Of a DNA stretch of 64,000 bases, positions 19,038 to 29,100 are shown in pieces. Origin of the DNA: Malassezia japonica (lineage: Eukaryota; Basidiomycota; Malasseziomycetes; Malasseziales; Malasseziaceae). The notes under the pieces are model-generated. The model ran no database searches. It saw only the letters and a list, made by a program, of their open reading frames with translations, and was not told where the DNA came from. The stretch is from NCBI RefSeq assembly GCF_029542785.1, contig NC_083377.1, forward strand, positions 434,001-498,000, given 5' to 3'. The position numbers were made by a program, and so were the translations under genes. How positions within the stretch are numbered: the stretch's first letter is position 1; each line of letters begins with the position of its first letter.

Positions 19038-20288
19038 ATGTACGACGTCGTGCTGTACGGAGCAACGGGCTTTACCGGCGGCTTTGCCGCGCAGTACCTT
19101 GCCGAGCATCCCCAAAAGCCGCGCATTGCGTTTGCCGGCCGCAACCTCGCCAAGGTGCGCGCGGTGCGCGACGGCCTCGTGCATGTGTCGAAAGAGCGCA
19201 TCGAGTCCATCGACCTCCTCGAGGCGTCGGCGGACGACAAGGAGAGCCTCCAGCGCATGGCGCGCTCGGCCAAGGCGGTGATCAATGCTGTAGGGCCGTA
19301 CTCGCTGCTCGGCGGCTTTGACGTCGCCCAGGCCGTAGCCGAGGCCGGCGGGGGGTACGTCGACCTCACGGGCGAGTCCAACGTCTTTGAGCGCTATGTC
19401 AAGGAGCTCACGCCGGTCGCACAGCAGACCAAGGCGGTGCTCGTGCCGTCGTCCGGCTTTGACTGCCTTCCGTTTGACCTGACCACGTACTTTGCCGTGC
19501 AAGAGGTGAAGAAGAAGCTGGGGGCAGATGCAGACATCGACCGCGTAGTGTGTGGCTACGACATTGGCGGCTCAGTGTCGGGGGGCACGCTCGCGAGCAT
19601 GGTCAACAAGGACCCCGAGGCGCTCAAGTTTACGCGCCCATACTGGCTGAGCCCGGTGCAGGGCACCATGACGGCCAAGATCATCAACGCGCTTCCTCTG
19701 CCCCAGTTTGCCAAAAAGTCGGGTGCATTCACCTTCCTCACCGCGCACAACCTGCGAGTGGTGAACCGCTCGTGGGGCCTCTTGCAGGACGCCCAGTCGC
19801 CGCACCGCTACGGGCGGACGTTCCAGTACTTTGAAGGCGTCACGCGCCCGTCGAAGCTCGCGGCGTGCATCGCCTCGAGTGTCGTGCGCCTCATCGTCTG
19901 GCTCCTGCTGCATGTGTCACTATTCGGCAAGCTACTTATGCGCTCCGTTCCGCAGGGCACCGGCGCGCCGATGGAGAAACAGCTCCAGGGCTTCCTCAAC
20001 ATGCGCACGGTCGCCTACGGCAGCGACGGCCGCACCCAGGGCCTCGCCGTGATGAAGGTCAAGGGCGACCCCGGCTACCTCAAGACGGGCGCGTTCATCT
20101 CGGAGGTCGCACTGGCCATCGCCCTGGACCGCGAGCGCCTCTCGCCCCTCGGACAAAAGGGCGGGGTCTTAACCCCGGCGACGGTCGGCGCTGACGTGGT
20201 CGTCGAGCGCCTCGCCCAATACGGCGGCGGAATTTCGCTTCAGGCGGCCGACGCGACGCATGGGGACTTGACCCAGCTTCTGGCGTAG
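19038..20288 (+). CDS. SCCPDH-like oxidoreductase, array copy 4
   Basis: A 416-residue single-exon paralog. The ATG at 19038 (MYDVVLYGATGFTGGF) is the first in frame; an upstream in-frame TTG is not needed. Motifs as in copy 3: FAGRN, SSGFDCLPFDLTTYFAVQEVKKKLG, LTAHNLRVVNRSWGLLQDA and GDPGYLKTGAFISEVALAIALDRERLSP. The middle hydrophobic segment is LAACIASSVVRLIVWLLLHV. The 45-bp spacer to copy 3 again suggests co-transcription or a promoter inside the upstream coding sequence. Confidence 0.86.
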   Translation: MYDVVLYGATGFTGGFAAQYLAEHPQKPRIAFAGRNLAKVRAVRDGLVHVSKERIESIDLLEASADDKESLQRMARSAKAVINAVGPYSLLGGFDVAQAVAEAGGGYVDLTGESNVFERYVKELTPVAQQTKAVLVPSSGFDCLPFDLTTYFAVQEVKKKLGADADIDRVVCGYDIGGSVSGGTLASMVNKDPEALKFTRPYWLSPVQGTMTAKIINALPLPQFAKKSGAFTFLTAHNLRVVNRSWGLLQDAQSPHRYGRTFQYFEGVTRPSKLAACIASSVVRLIVWLLLHVSLFGKLLMRSVPQGTGAPMEKQLQGFLNMRTVAYGSDGRTQGLAVMKVKGDPGYLKTGAFISEVALAIALDRERLSPLGQKGGVLTPATVGADVVVERLAQYGGGISLQAADATHGDLTQLLA

Positions 20289-20398
20289 GAAATAGGGAGC
20301 ATGTGAAAGTAGTAGTGCATTTGCGCACAGCGAATGTGGGGAAATAGATCGAATGTATTAAGACCGATCTAGGATGCAATGTCCGAGGGGGGGCAAGG

Positions 20399-20405
20399 TA
20401 TAAAG
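20399..20405 (+). promoter_or_regulatory. TATA-box candidate of SCCPDH copy 5
   Basis: TATAAAG 33 bp before the ATG at 20438, in the only spacer of the array (149 bp) long enough for a conventional promoter. The short distance implies a very short 5' UTR. Confidence 0.4.
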
Positions 20406-20437
20406 AAGGGCAGCTGAGCATGTAGGAACGGTATACA

Positions 20438-21703
20438 ATGGCGACGCACGAGTACGACATTGTCCTCTACGGTGCGACGGGCTTTACCGGCAAGTTTGTG
20501 GCGCAGTACCTCGCCGAGCACCCTCAGGTGCCGCGCATTGCGCTCGCCGGGCGCAATGCGTCCAAGGTGCGCGCGGTACGCGACGGTCTCGTGAACGTGA
20601 CCAAGGAGCGTATCGAGAGCATCGGGCTCGTCGAGGCGTCGGCGGGCGACAAGGCGAGTCTGCAGCGCCTCGCTGCCTTGGCCAAGGTCGTGATCAACAC
20701 CGTCGGACCTTTTGGCCAGCTGGGCGGCTTTGACGTTGCCAAGGCGGCGGCTGAAGCGGGCACGGGCTACGTTGACTTGACTGGCGAGTCGGACGTGTAT
20801 GCAGACGAGGTCAAAGGCATTCATGCGATCGCCCAAAAGACCAATGCGGTGATCATCCCCTCGTCGGGCTTTGACTGCCTTCCTTTTGACTTGTCGACGT
20901 ACTTTGCGGTCCAAGAAGTAAAAAAGGTGCTGGGCCCCGACGCCGAGATCGACCATGTGCTACTGGGCTACGACGTCAAGGGGTCCGTGTCGGGCGGCAC
21001 GTTTGCGAGCGCGCTGAGCATGGCCAAGCATCCTTATGCGCTGTCGTACTCGCACCCCTACTGGTTCAGCCCTGTGCAGGGCGTGATGAAGACCCAGCCG
21101 TACAAGACACGTTTCCTGCCGCAGTTCAACAAGAGCGGCTCGTATACCATGTTTGCGCCGCACAATACACGCGTCGTGAACCGCTCGTGGGGTCTGCAAG
21201 AAGAGGCGCATCTTCCGACTCACTACGGCCCCGAATTTCGGTACCTAGAGGCCGAGGTGTCCTGGTCATCCCTCGGCGCGTTCCTCGTCTCGTGCAAGTT
21301 CCTGCTGGCGACGTGGATGTTTAACAATATGCCGTTTATCGGGCGCATGGCACAGACCGTACTCCCCCAAGGCTCGGGCTCGTCGCTGGAAGAGCAGCTC
21401 AAAGGCCACGCCAAGCTGCGCACGATCGCGTACGGCCGCGACGGAAAGACCAAGGGGCTGTCGGTCTTTAGCGTCCAGGGCGATCCCGGCTACTACAAGA
21501 CGGGTGCATTCCTGTCCGAGTCGGCGCTGGCCATTGCGCTCGACAAGGACCGCCTTACGCCGATGGCGCACCGAGGCGGCGTGCTTACCTGGGCGACAGC
21601 TGGACCCGAGGTCGTGATGGAGCGCCTCGTCAAGTACGGCGGCGTCACTTTTGGCGCGGCCGACATTACGAACGAGGCGAATCCCAGCAAGGTGCTTGCC
21701 TAA
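20438..21703 (+). CDS. SCCPDH-like oxidoreductase, array copy 5
   Basis: A 421-residue single-exon paralog closing the array. It begins MATHEYDIVLYGATGFTGKFVAQ and keeps LAGRN, SSGFDCLPFDLSTYFAVQEVKKVLG, FAPHNTRVVNRSWGLQEEAHLP and GDPGYYKTGAFLSESALAIALDKDRLTP. The hydrophobic region around residue 280 (LGAFLVSCKFLLATWMF) is shorter and less uniform than in copies 2-4. It has its own spacer with a TATA-like sequence, so it may be regulated separately. Confidence 0.86.
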   Translation: MATHEYDIVLYGATGFTGKFVAQYLAEHPQVPRIALAGRNASKVRAVRDGLVNVTKERIESIGLVEASAGDKASLQRLAALAKVVINTVGPFGQLGGFDVAKAAAEAGTGYVDLTGESDVYADEVKGIHAIAQKTNAVIIPSSGFDCLPFDLSTYFAVQEVKKVLGPDAEIDHVLLGYDVKGSVSGGTFASALSMAKHPYALSYSHPYWFSPVQGVMKTQPYKTRFLPQFNKSGSYTMFAPHNTRVVNRSWGLQEEAHLPTHYGPEFRYLEAEVSWSSLGAFLVSCKFLLATWMFNNMPFIGRMAQTVLPQGSGSSLEEQLKGHAKLRTIAYGRDGKTKGLSVFSVQGDPGYYKTGAFLSESALAIALDKDRLTPMAHRGGVLTWATAGPEVVMERLVKYGGVTFGAADITNEANPSKVLA

Positions 21704-21930
21704 GCATGTAGTGATGTAGATTCGAACCACTCTGTAGCGATTATGAACGGATCTCTGCAGTATGTTGGAGACGAGCTTTCCGAGCGTCGCGCAGCCCTCT
21801 TGTGTACGTATCCCACTATACGCTGCTGGGCACGTCGTGCCGCCGTCAGCGAGCGCCGCACTGACCAATTCCCTCGTTTCGGAAGCCTCCACCTAATTCC
21901 TTCCGCGCTCCCATCTTCCCCCGCCGATCG

Positions 21931-22420
21931 ATGTTCGCGTGGCTCCGCAAGAGCCCTCAGCGGGCGCAGCTCGCGTATGACCTCGCGCTGCTGTCTGTCG
22001 TTACGTCTCTTGCACTCAACACGACGCTGCTGGTGCGTGAGCGCGAGATCCGCAACCGCTCCTTTCGCCTGCAGCGGGAAGTGCTGACGAACCTGCGGCA
22101 GCACCTGCAGACCAACCGTGCCGCGACGCTTGGCCGTGCGCCCGAGATCTGTCGGCAGCTGGTCAAGGTCGGTCTGAAGCCTGCCGCGTACGGCCTGGAC
22201 GAGCGCGAGTCGGCGACGGCCGAGGCCGATGTCGTGCCCTTCCACCGCGACCTGTCGTGGTACGACGTCTTTTTCCGGCGCAAGAAGCTCGACGAGCAGC
22301 ACCGTCCGCAGACGCTGCTGTCTTCGGAGCAGCAGTGGGAGCAAGGTAAGTCGCCTATCTAACGCAGATCTCGCCCAGCTCATTGAGCAGCTCGAGAACG
22401 AAGGCGAGGATGCCGTGTAG
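21931..22420 (+). CDS. Small single-TM protein of unknown function, one 22-nt intron
   Basis: Exons 21931-22345 and 22368-22420 give 155 residues. The 22-nt intron (22346-22367) has a GTAAGT donor and a CTAACGCAG acceptor; splicing gives EQQWEQDLAQLIEQLENEGEDAV instead of an early stop. Residues 16-34 (YDLALLSVVTSLALNTTLL) form one hydrophobic segment, followed by a basic amphipathic stretch (LQREVLTNLRQHLQTNR). A motif DLSWYDVFFRRKKLDE lies near residue 110, and the C-terminus is acidic. I do not recognise the family; the basic start and single anchor would suit a mitochondrial inner-membrane or ER protein. The nearest ATG-proximal context is pyrimidine-rich. Confidence 0.65.
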
Positions 22421-22451
22421 CTACGCATAGACTTGCAGCGTGTACTATACA

Positions 22452-22685
22452 TTAGGCCTCTTCCGAGGCGAGTCCGTTGCGGAGGTTGATGAGCTGGCTC
22501 ATCAGGACGCCGCCCGCGTTCGACACGTCCTGCGCGTCGCCCGCCGCGTCCGCGCCGCAGCGCATCTTGAATTCGGTCATAAATGTCTCGATCTGGTCCT
22601 TGGCATCGTCCGTCGACACCTCTTTCGGCGCGCCGGTTGTCGTGAGGCGCAGCAGCGGCTGCAGCAGGGGATCCATCGTGGCCAA
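22452..22685 (-). CDS. Small acidic hypothetical protein (77 aa)
   Basis: An intronless ORF starting MATMDPLLQPLLRL and ending NLRNGLASEEA. It contains an amphipathic central helix (DDAKDQIETFMTEFKMRCG) and looks like a small helical subunit of a larger complex. A link to KEOPS Gon7-type or kinetochore small subunits was considered but the similarity is too slight to use. Reasons to accept it as real: it fills the gap between two genes, starts 53 bp from the divergent ERG9 ATG across a CACGTG promoter, and has a natural composition for this genome. A second ATG at 22676 could be the actual start. Confidence 0.5.
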   Translation of the reverse strand: MATMDPLLQPLLRLTTTGAPKEVSTDDAKDQIETFMTEFKMRCGADAAGDAQDVSNAGGVLMSQLINLRNGLASEEA

Positions 22686-22695
22686 AAAAACGCGT

Positions 22696-22701
22696 CACGT
22701 G
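22696..22701. promoter_or_regulatory. CACGTG palindrome between the 77-aa gene and ERG9
   Basis: GTCACGTG in the 53-bp divergent gap, 11 bp from one start codon and 38 bp from the other. Same arrangement as in RPB8/BTS1 and POP4/RCC1-PHD. Confidence 0.45.
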
Positions 22702-22738
22702 CCGTGCCGCGCCGCGCTTCGCCTCGCTCCACGTCAGG

Positions 22739-24412
22739 ATGGGGGTGTTGAGTACGGTGCACACGGCGGTCTTCCGCCCCAAGGAGTTCCGCGCGATGGT
22801 CACGTACAAGGTGTGGCGTGATCCCGTGCACGACTTCAAGAGGAATCCCGAAGCGAGCGGTTGGGACCGTGAGCGTATGCGCCAGTGCTGGGCGTTTCTC
22901 GACGCGACGAGCCGCAGTTTTGCGGCGGTGATCAAGGAGCTGAAAGGCGAGCTGAGCCGTGTCATTTGCATCTTCTACCTGGTGCTGCGTGCGCTCGACA
23001 CGATCGAGGACGACATGACGCTCGACCCCAAGGTCAAGGTCCCGCTCCTGGTCGACTTTTACCAGAAGCTCGAGGAGCCGGGCTGGACCTTTAGCGGGAG
23101 CGGCCCCAACGAAAAGGACCGCCAGCTCCTGGTCGAGTTTGACAAGGTCATTGGCGAGTACCAGCTGCTGAACGACGGCTGCCGCTACGTGATCAAGGAC
23201 ATTTGCGCTCGTATGGGTGCGGGTATGGCGTCCTACATCGAGCTTGGCGACTCGCCCCAGGGCCTGACGATGGAGAAGTACGCGGACTATGACCTGTACT
23301 GCCACTTTGTCGCGGGCCTTGTCGGCGAGGGCCTGTCCGGCCTCTTTTCCGAGACCAACATCGAGCGCCCGGGCATCGGTCTGCAGCTCAAGCTGTCGAA
23401 CCACATGGGTCTCTTTTTGCAAAAGACCAACATCATCCGCGACTACGCGGAGGACGTCGACGAGGGCCGCTCGTTCTGGCCCAAGGAGTGCTGGGGCGCG
23501 AACGGCGTCTTTCAGCGCCAGGCCGAGGTGCAGCGCGGCGTCGTCGAGACGCGCAAGGGCTCGAACAACTACGTCTGGGCGGACTCGGCGGAGGGCAAGG
23601 AGGCGCGCCGCATCCTCTCGTCGATGCTCCTCGACGCCTTCTCGCACGCGACGCTCTCGCTCGAGTACCTGATTCTGCTGCGCGACCAGAGCGTGTTCAA
23701 CTTCTGTGCGCTGCCGCAGGTGATGGCGATCGCGACGCTGGCGCTGATGTTTGACAATGCCAACGTTTTGAAGAAGAACGTCAAGATCCGCAAGTCGCTC
23801 GCTGTGCGCCTGATCCTCTTTGCGATCAACCCGCGCGACGTGGCGTACACCTTTTTGGAGTACGCGCGCGACATCCACGGCCGTCTGCGCCCCGACGACC
23901 CCAACTATGTGCGCTGGTGCGTCGAGCTGGGCCGCATCGAGACGTGGTGCGAGTCCAAGTTCCCGTCGTACATCATGTCCGCCGCCAAGAAGAACACGGG
24001 CGACGTGCGTGCGCTCATGTTTGAGCGCTGGGTGCTCGACAGCGAGGCGGCGGTGCGCAACGCGCGCGTGCTCAAAGGCGAGGCGGTCCAGCAGCCGACC
24101 GCCGCCGAAGAGGTCCGCGAGAAGCGCGACGAGACGAAAAAGATGATGATGGTCACCTTTTTGATGATCCTCCTGGTCACCTTTTCGATGGCCGCGATCG
24201 CGCTCACGTGCTGGTTCGGCGTGTGGTACTACCTCGAGGACGGCACGGACCCGCTGACGCTTTTTATCCGGTACCTCTGGCGCTTTGGCCGCGAGTCGAT
24301 CCAGCAGCGCGAGGTGGGCTGGAACGCGTTTGCCAACTTTGGCGTGGCACAGGGCATCGTGCGCAAGGCGGGCGCGCTGGTAATGAAGGACATGGACGCG
24401 CGCTACGAGTAA
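22739..24412 (+). CDS. ERG9: Squalene synthase (farnesyl-diphosphate farnesyltransferase)
   Basis: A single-exon 557-residue enzyme, somewhat longer than the ~440-residue yeast protein. It has the first Asp-rich motif in RALDTIEDDMT (about residue 84), the GMASYIELGDS / YCHFVAGLVGEGLS segment, and the second Asp-rich motif in IIRDYAEDVDEGRSFWP. A C-terminal anchor at ~465-490 (VTFLMILLVTFSMAAIALTCWF) places it in the ER membrane with the active site in the cytosol. Unusually, about 65 residues follow the anchor, including FIRYLWRFGRESIQQREVGW, whereas yeast Erg9 ends shortly after its anchor. The enzyme makes squalene from two farnesyl diphosphates, the first committed step of sterol synthesis. 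Confidence 0.95.
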   Translation: MGVLSTVHTAVFRPKEFRAMVTYKVWRDPVHDFKRNPEASGWDRERMRQCWAFLDATSRSFAAVIKELKGELSRVICIFYLVLRALDTIEDDMTLDPKVKVPLLVDFYQKLEEPGWTFSGSGPNEKDRQLLVEFDKVIGEYQLLNDGCRYVIKDICARMGAGMASYIELGDSPQGLTMEKYADYDLYCHFVAGLVGEGLSGLFSETNIERPGIGLQLKLSNHMGLFLQKTNIIRDYAEDVDEGRSFWPKECWGANGVFQRQAEVQRGVVETRKGSNNYVWADSAEGKEARRILSSMLLDAFSHATLSLEYLILLRDQSVFNFCALPQVMAIATLALMFDNANVLKKNVKIRKSLAVRLILFAINPRDVAYTFLEYARDIHGRLRPDDPNYVRWCVELGRIETWCESKFPSYIMSAAKKNTGDVRALMFERWVLDSEAAVRNARVLKGEAVQQPTAAEEVREKRDETKKMMMVTFLMILLVTFSMAAIALTCWFGVWYYLEDGTDPLTLFIRYLWRFGRESIQQREVGWNAFANFGVAQGIVRKAGALVMKDMDARYE

Positions 24413-26104
24413 CTAGCTAGCCTCCTTCTCCTTGAGGCGCTGGCGCTGCTGCTTGCCGAGGCGCTTCTTCTTGGGCGGCTCGGCCTCGGGCTCGTGCTTC
24501 GCGTCGAGGTCCTCGCGGAAGCGCTTGAGGCGCTTGCCGAGGTTCGCGGGCTTGGAAGCGTTCCGGCGGTACGGCTGCATCTGCTTGAGGCCCACAACAT
24601 TGTTCAGCTCAGCGTCGTCGGCCATCAGGATCTCGACCGCGCTCAGCCCGTAGTCTTCTTTCGGGACGCTCGCGTACTTGAATCGTGTGGGAATATCGCC
24701 AATCATATCTTCGTACCCAAGGTTGTAGTACTCGTCCATCAGCTCGCGCGCCTTGGCCTTGCGGTCGGTCTCGGAGACGGGCGCTGCCTCGGCGTCCATC
24801 TCGATCTCGGGCTCGCGCTCGGCCTTGGCCCGCGCCTTTTTCTCCTTCTTCTTGAGGCGCTTCTTTTCCTCCTTCGAGAGGCGCGCATCGGCGCCTTGCT
24901 CAAAATCGGCGTCCATGCTCTCGCCGGTCACCTTGCGGTGCTTCTTTGGCTCCTCGTTCTCGTCGAGGATCTCTTGGAAGTCGTCGTCGTCAAAGTCGAT
25001 CGCCGGCTTCTCGCCCTCCTCGCCATAGTACGCGTCGCCAAACTGCGACTGCATCATCTTGTCGTGCGCGGCGGGGTCAAAGTCCGCGTCGAGGTCCAGA
25101 TTCTCAAACGCCCCGTCGTCCATGCGGTTGTCGCTGCCCGACGCCTCGCGCAACTGCTTGAGCATCTCGGCGATGGACTTGCGTTTCTTGGACTTTTCTT
25201 GGTCGAGCTTGCGCATTTTTTCCTCCTTCTCGGCCTTTTTGCGCTCCGCACGCTCCGCACGCTTCTCCTTGCGGCGGTCGTCCGAGCGGCGCACGGTATC
25301 GGTCGCCTGGCGGGGAAAGCTCTGGATCGCAAAGTTCTGCTGCGCCAGCGACGGGTCCTCGAAGCGGAAGTTGTACGCGTGCTCAAACGCATCCGCCGCG
25401 GAGTCGAACGACGCCTCGGAGTCGAGGTCGGCGGCCTCGGCGTCCCAGTCGCGCTTCTCCTCCTTGCCTTGGTCGACCCAGCCGCGGTTCAGCACATAGT
25501 TCAGCAAAAAGTCCTCGTTCTCTTTCGAAATGGTATTCTGGTCGTCGCGCAGCAAGCCCCGCACCTGGTCCTCGTCGCCGACCGCGCCGAGGAGCGTCGA
25601 GCGGTAGGTATCCTCGCCGTCGTCGCGGCGCACCTGGAACAGGTCGTCATCGTCGTCGCCCTGCGCCGCTTCGAGGAACTCGTTGCGGATCGCCTCTTGC
25701 TCCTCGTCGCGCGTAAGCTCGCCTTGCGCCGCCTCTTTGGGCTTGGACGTCGCATCGGCGTACGCCTTGGCGGGGTCCGCCTCGGCCATGGCGTCCTGCA
25801 GGCGCTGGCGCTGGTAGTCCTGTAGCGTCACCTTCTTGCTGCGCTTTTGCCCTTGCGGCGCATCCTCGGCGCCGGCAGCTGCGCGCGACTGGTCAAAGAC
25901 GCGCGTCTCGCTATTGTACACCTCGGGGTCCTTGCTCCGGATCTTTTGCAGCGTGCGCAGAATCGCCGCATCGACTTGGGGCGTCAGCTGCTCACCGTCC
26001 TCATCCTCCGTCACATCCGACTCCTCCTCGCTCTCGCTCGCGCTCTGCTCCGCCTGCAGCTGCCGCTTGATGTCTTTGTAGCGCTCCGCGTATGAGCCGT
26101 CCAT
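24413..26104 (-). CDS. KRI1: Ribosome biogenesis protein Kri1
   Basis: A single-exon 563-residue highly charged protein. It starts MDGSYAERYKDIKRQLQAEQ and carries an acidic Ser/Glu block, the Kri1 segment LTPQVDAAILRTLQKIRSKDPEVY, KKVTLQDYQRQRL, and the NFRFEDPS...IQSFPRQ block. The conserved C-terminal domain contains LMDEYYNLGYEDMIGDIPTRFKY and the ILMADDAELNNVVGLKQMQPYR segment, ending in a basic tail. Kri1 acts in 40S assembly in the nucleolus. Its stop codon abuts that of ERG9 with no base between. It is divergent from UTP20 (55 bp between ATGs), another 40S-assembly gene, so the pair may be co-regulated. Confidence 0.93.
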   Translation of the reverse strand: MDGSYAERYKDIKRQLQAEQSASESEEESDVTEDEDGEQLTPQVDAAILRTLQKIRSKDPEVYNSETRVFDQSRAAAGAEDAPQGQKRSKKVTLQDYQRQRLQDAMAEADPAKAYADATSKPKEAAQGELTRDEEQEAIRNEFLEAAQGDDDDDLFQVRRDDGEDTYRSTLLGAVGDEDQVRGLLRDDQNTISKENEDFLLNYVLNRGWVDQGKEEKRDWDAEAADLDSEASFDSAADAFEHAYNFRFEDPSLAQQNFAIQSFPRQATDTVRRSDDRRKEKRAERAERKKAEKEEKMRKLDQEKSKKRKSIAEMLKQLREASGSDNRMDDGAFENLDLDADFDPAAHDKMMQSQFGDAYYGEEGEKPAIDFDDDDFQEILDENEEPKKHRKVTGESMDADFEQGADARLSKEEKKRLKKKEKKARAKAEREPEIEMDAEAAPVSETDRKAKARELMDEYYNLGYEDMIGDIPTRFKYASVPKEDYGLSAVEILMADDAELNNVVGLKQMQPYRRNASKPANLGKRLKRFREDLDAKHEPEAEPPKKKRLGKQQRQRLKEKEAS

Positions 26105-26159
26105 GAAGAAGCCGTGCGTCGGCCGAGAAAAAAATTTGGTGCTCCACCTTGCTGCGACG

Positions 26160-29100
26160 ATGAGCGAGGCGGGGCGCTTCCGCTACGTGTCGTTTCACGA
26201 GCGTCTGCAAGACGTCTCGATCGATCTCTCGCGCGAGAGCGAGTCGAGCTGGGGGGCGTCGCGGCTGCACGTCGCCGGGCTCGACGCGCCGGCGAGCGCG
26301 TTCGCTGCGGCGACCAGTGCGTCGAATGTCGCACAGGCGTCCGATCCGAATAGCACCGCGTTTGGCGTCGCGCTGCGCGAGTGGGGCGAGCTGAATTTGA
26401 GCTTGCCGTTCCAGGCGTTTTCGTCCAAGGTGTCTCGCAAAGCGCAGTCGCTCGTGCTGCTGCTGCACCACCGCGACGAGATCGCCGAGGTGCTCGACCA
26501 GGGCCTGATGCTCGACGGGCAAAACTGGCTCGCATGGGACGCGCTCCTGGACCTCGTGCCGCGCCTCGCGTTTGACCTCGGCTCGGAATTCCTGCCTGTA
26601 TACCCCAAGCTGTTGCACGCGCTCCTGCGTGCTTCCACCCAGATGGACAAGAACGTGACGAGGAACGACGAGGGGCTCGCCGCGCGCCTCGTCGAGCGCG
26701 CATTTCACTCGGCCGCATGGCTCTTTCGCGCGGTTTCGAGCATCATGATCCGCAGCGCGGACGCGGACCTCTTGCTCGACAGCTGGGCCATCGTCCAAAA
26801 GTTCCTCGGCAAAGGCGTCCGCTCGCACACGCGCCGCTTTGCGACCGAGGCGTTTGCGCACCTCGTACGAAAGGCGCCGCACAAGAAACTCGACGTGCTC
26901 GTGCCGACGATGCTCGACGATGCGTCCACGCCGAATATCGAGCACGGCGTCGCGGCGACGTTTGCCAACAGCTGCGAAGCGGCGGCGCACGCGCTGCACT
27001 CGCGCACGCCGGCGCTCCTCGAGATCTTTTTGCGGAGAGCGGAGCACAAGGACCGCGTGCGGCGCATCGGCACGCACGTCTTTACCGCATTCGTGCACCA
27101 CTGCCATGCGCCGCAAATGACCAAGGCGCTCGACGTGCTGATCCAGTGGACTAACGAGAGTATGGACAACGAGGACGAGCTGCACACGCTCCTCCTCTGG
27201 CTCACGCACACCGCTGCACGCAAGGGCACGCGCATCGCCGACGACGCCAAAGGGGCACTCTTTGCACTCATGCGCACAATCAACGAGCGCCTCACATGGA
27301 CGGCAGAGCATGCGCCGCTCCTCCAGGCGTACTGCACGCTCCTCGTGATCCTGCTCCCGGTCGGCCGCGTGCAGGACGCGGCGGGCGCTGGCACGGATAT
27401 CCTCAAGGCCATGGCCGCACGGCCGGCGACCGGCGACTTTGCCGTCGCGTGGGCCGCGATGGAGGGCGTGTGCCGTGCACTGGCCGATTCCTGGCAGTCC
27501 TTCCGTGCATTTGTCCTGCCGATGGCCCTCGAGGCCACCGCCGAGCTCCTCGGCGAGGACCGCACAAAGCAGGACGCCGCACTGCTCCTCCTTGCCGACC
27601 TCGAGGCACACGGCCACCTCGCGCACTTGCAGTCCGCGCCGCCGACCAGCATCGTCCTGCGCTGGATCCGGCGCACGCGCCAGGCGGTCGATGCGCGCCT
27701 CGCCGAGCCGCTCAAGGAGGCGGACGCAGGCCACCTCGCTGCCATCCGCCTCGCGACGCACTTTTCGACCAGTGCCAAGACCAATGTCGCTGCGCTCGTC
27801 CAGGGCGTCGTGGCGCTCCAGGAGGCGGCGGACGCGACGCAGCAGGCGACGCTCGGCGCGCTGCTTTCCGGCGCGGTCGACACGGCGGCCGCGGGCAATG
27901 CATGGGCGCCGCTCGCCACACTGTTTGAGGGGTCGCCGAGCGTTGCAGAAAAGCTCATTTCGCACACGAGCCATGCGGTGCTTGTTCCCCTCGCCGAGCT
28001 CATTGCGCGCGGCGCCGAGCAGGGCTGGGCGCCGCCGAATGCGCCCAACACCACCGCGACTCTGCGCCCGGTGCTCCTTGCGGCGGACCGCGAGTGTGTG
28101 CGTGCTGCGCTCCGCATTCTCGCGGCGGTGCACGCCGCAGCGCCGTTCAACGTCTATGACATTATGCTCGCGACCGAAGAGATGCCGCTGGACGTGCCGA
28201 ACGTCACTGCACGCAACGTCAAGCTGCGGCAGGCGCAGCGCGAGGCGTTCAAGGCGCTGCGTGGCACCGATCCGCAGCTCCAGTCGCTGATCACGTACAC
28301 GGTCGGCACGCTCAAGGTGAATTTGAAGCCGATCTGGAAAGAGAGCCGCGCGACGCTCGTCGCGCTGGCGGCGCGGCTGCCCGACGAGGTGTGGAAGGTG
28401 TCGTTTGAGGAGCTCGAAAAGACGGTGGCCGAGGACAAGGAGGACGAAGAAGAGGAAGAGCACGACGAGGACGACGAGGACGACGAGGACGACGAGGAAC
28501 AGAAAGAGGACAAAGACGCCGACGAGTACGTCTCGCCGTTTGCCAACGAGCCGCTCGGCTCTGCGCCGTCCGTCCCGGAAGACAAGAACCTCGACGATCC
28601 GCAGCTGCGTGCGCGCATCGAGTCGCTGCACGAGCTCCTTCCTCTGTCCGACCCCCGCGACGCGGCGCAGGCCGCGCTCGACGCGCTCTTTGCCCCGCCG
28701 CACGTCCGCTTCGACGCGCTGCACTATGCCGACCAGCTCCTCCTTCTGTACGAAGAGCACGCGGTCCTTGCCGAGAAGCACAATACCCCGTTTGTCGACC
28801 ACGTCCTCGCCGCATGGCCCGGCCTCGTGACCGAAGGCGGCGCGCCAGCCAAGTTCCGTGTCGCGCGCCTGAACCGCTACCTGGACATTTTCGCCGAGTT
28901 CAAGAACCCCCGTGCGATGCACTGCGCGGATACCATGCGCGGCCACTTTGTCGCGCTGTGTGCGCACCCCGAAGGGCCGGTGCAGCGCGGTGCCCTTGCG
29001 TGCCTTCTTACGTGGAAGGATGCGTGGCTCGTGCACCATGAAGAGCGGCTGCGTGCGCTCCTCGACCCTGCCAAGTTCCGCGAGACGCTCGCGAGTACCA

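Noticed and set aside
21705..21740. TTCGAACC motif resembling a tRNA B box on the minus strand
   Set aside because: The T stem pairs at only four of five positions, no matching acceptor 5' half is found at the right distance, and there is no A box. Most likely chance.
22452..22685. Naming the 77-aa protein as KEOPS Gon7 or a DASH subunit
   Set aside because: Only size and helical character agree; no diagnostic residues could be matched, so it is left unnamed.
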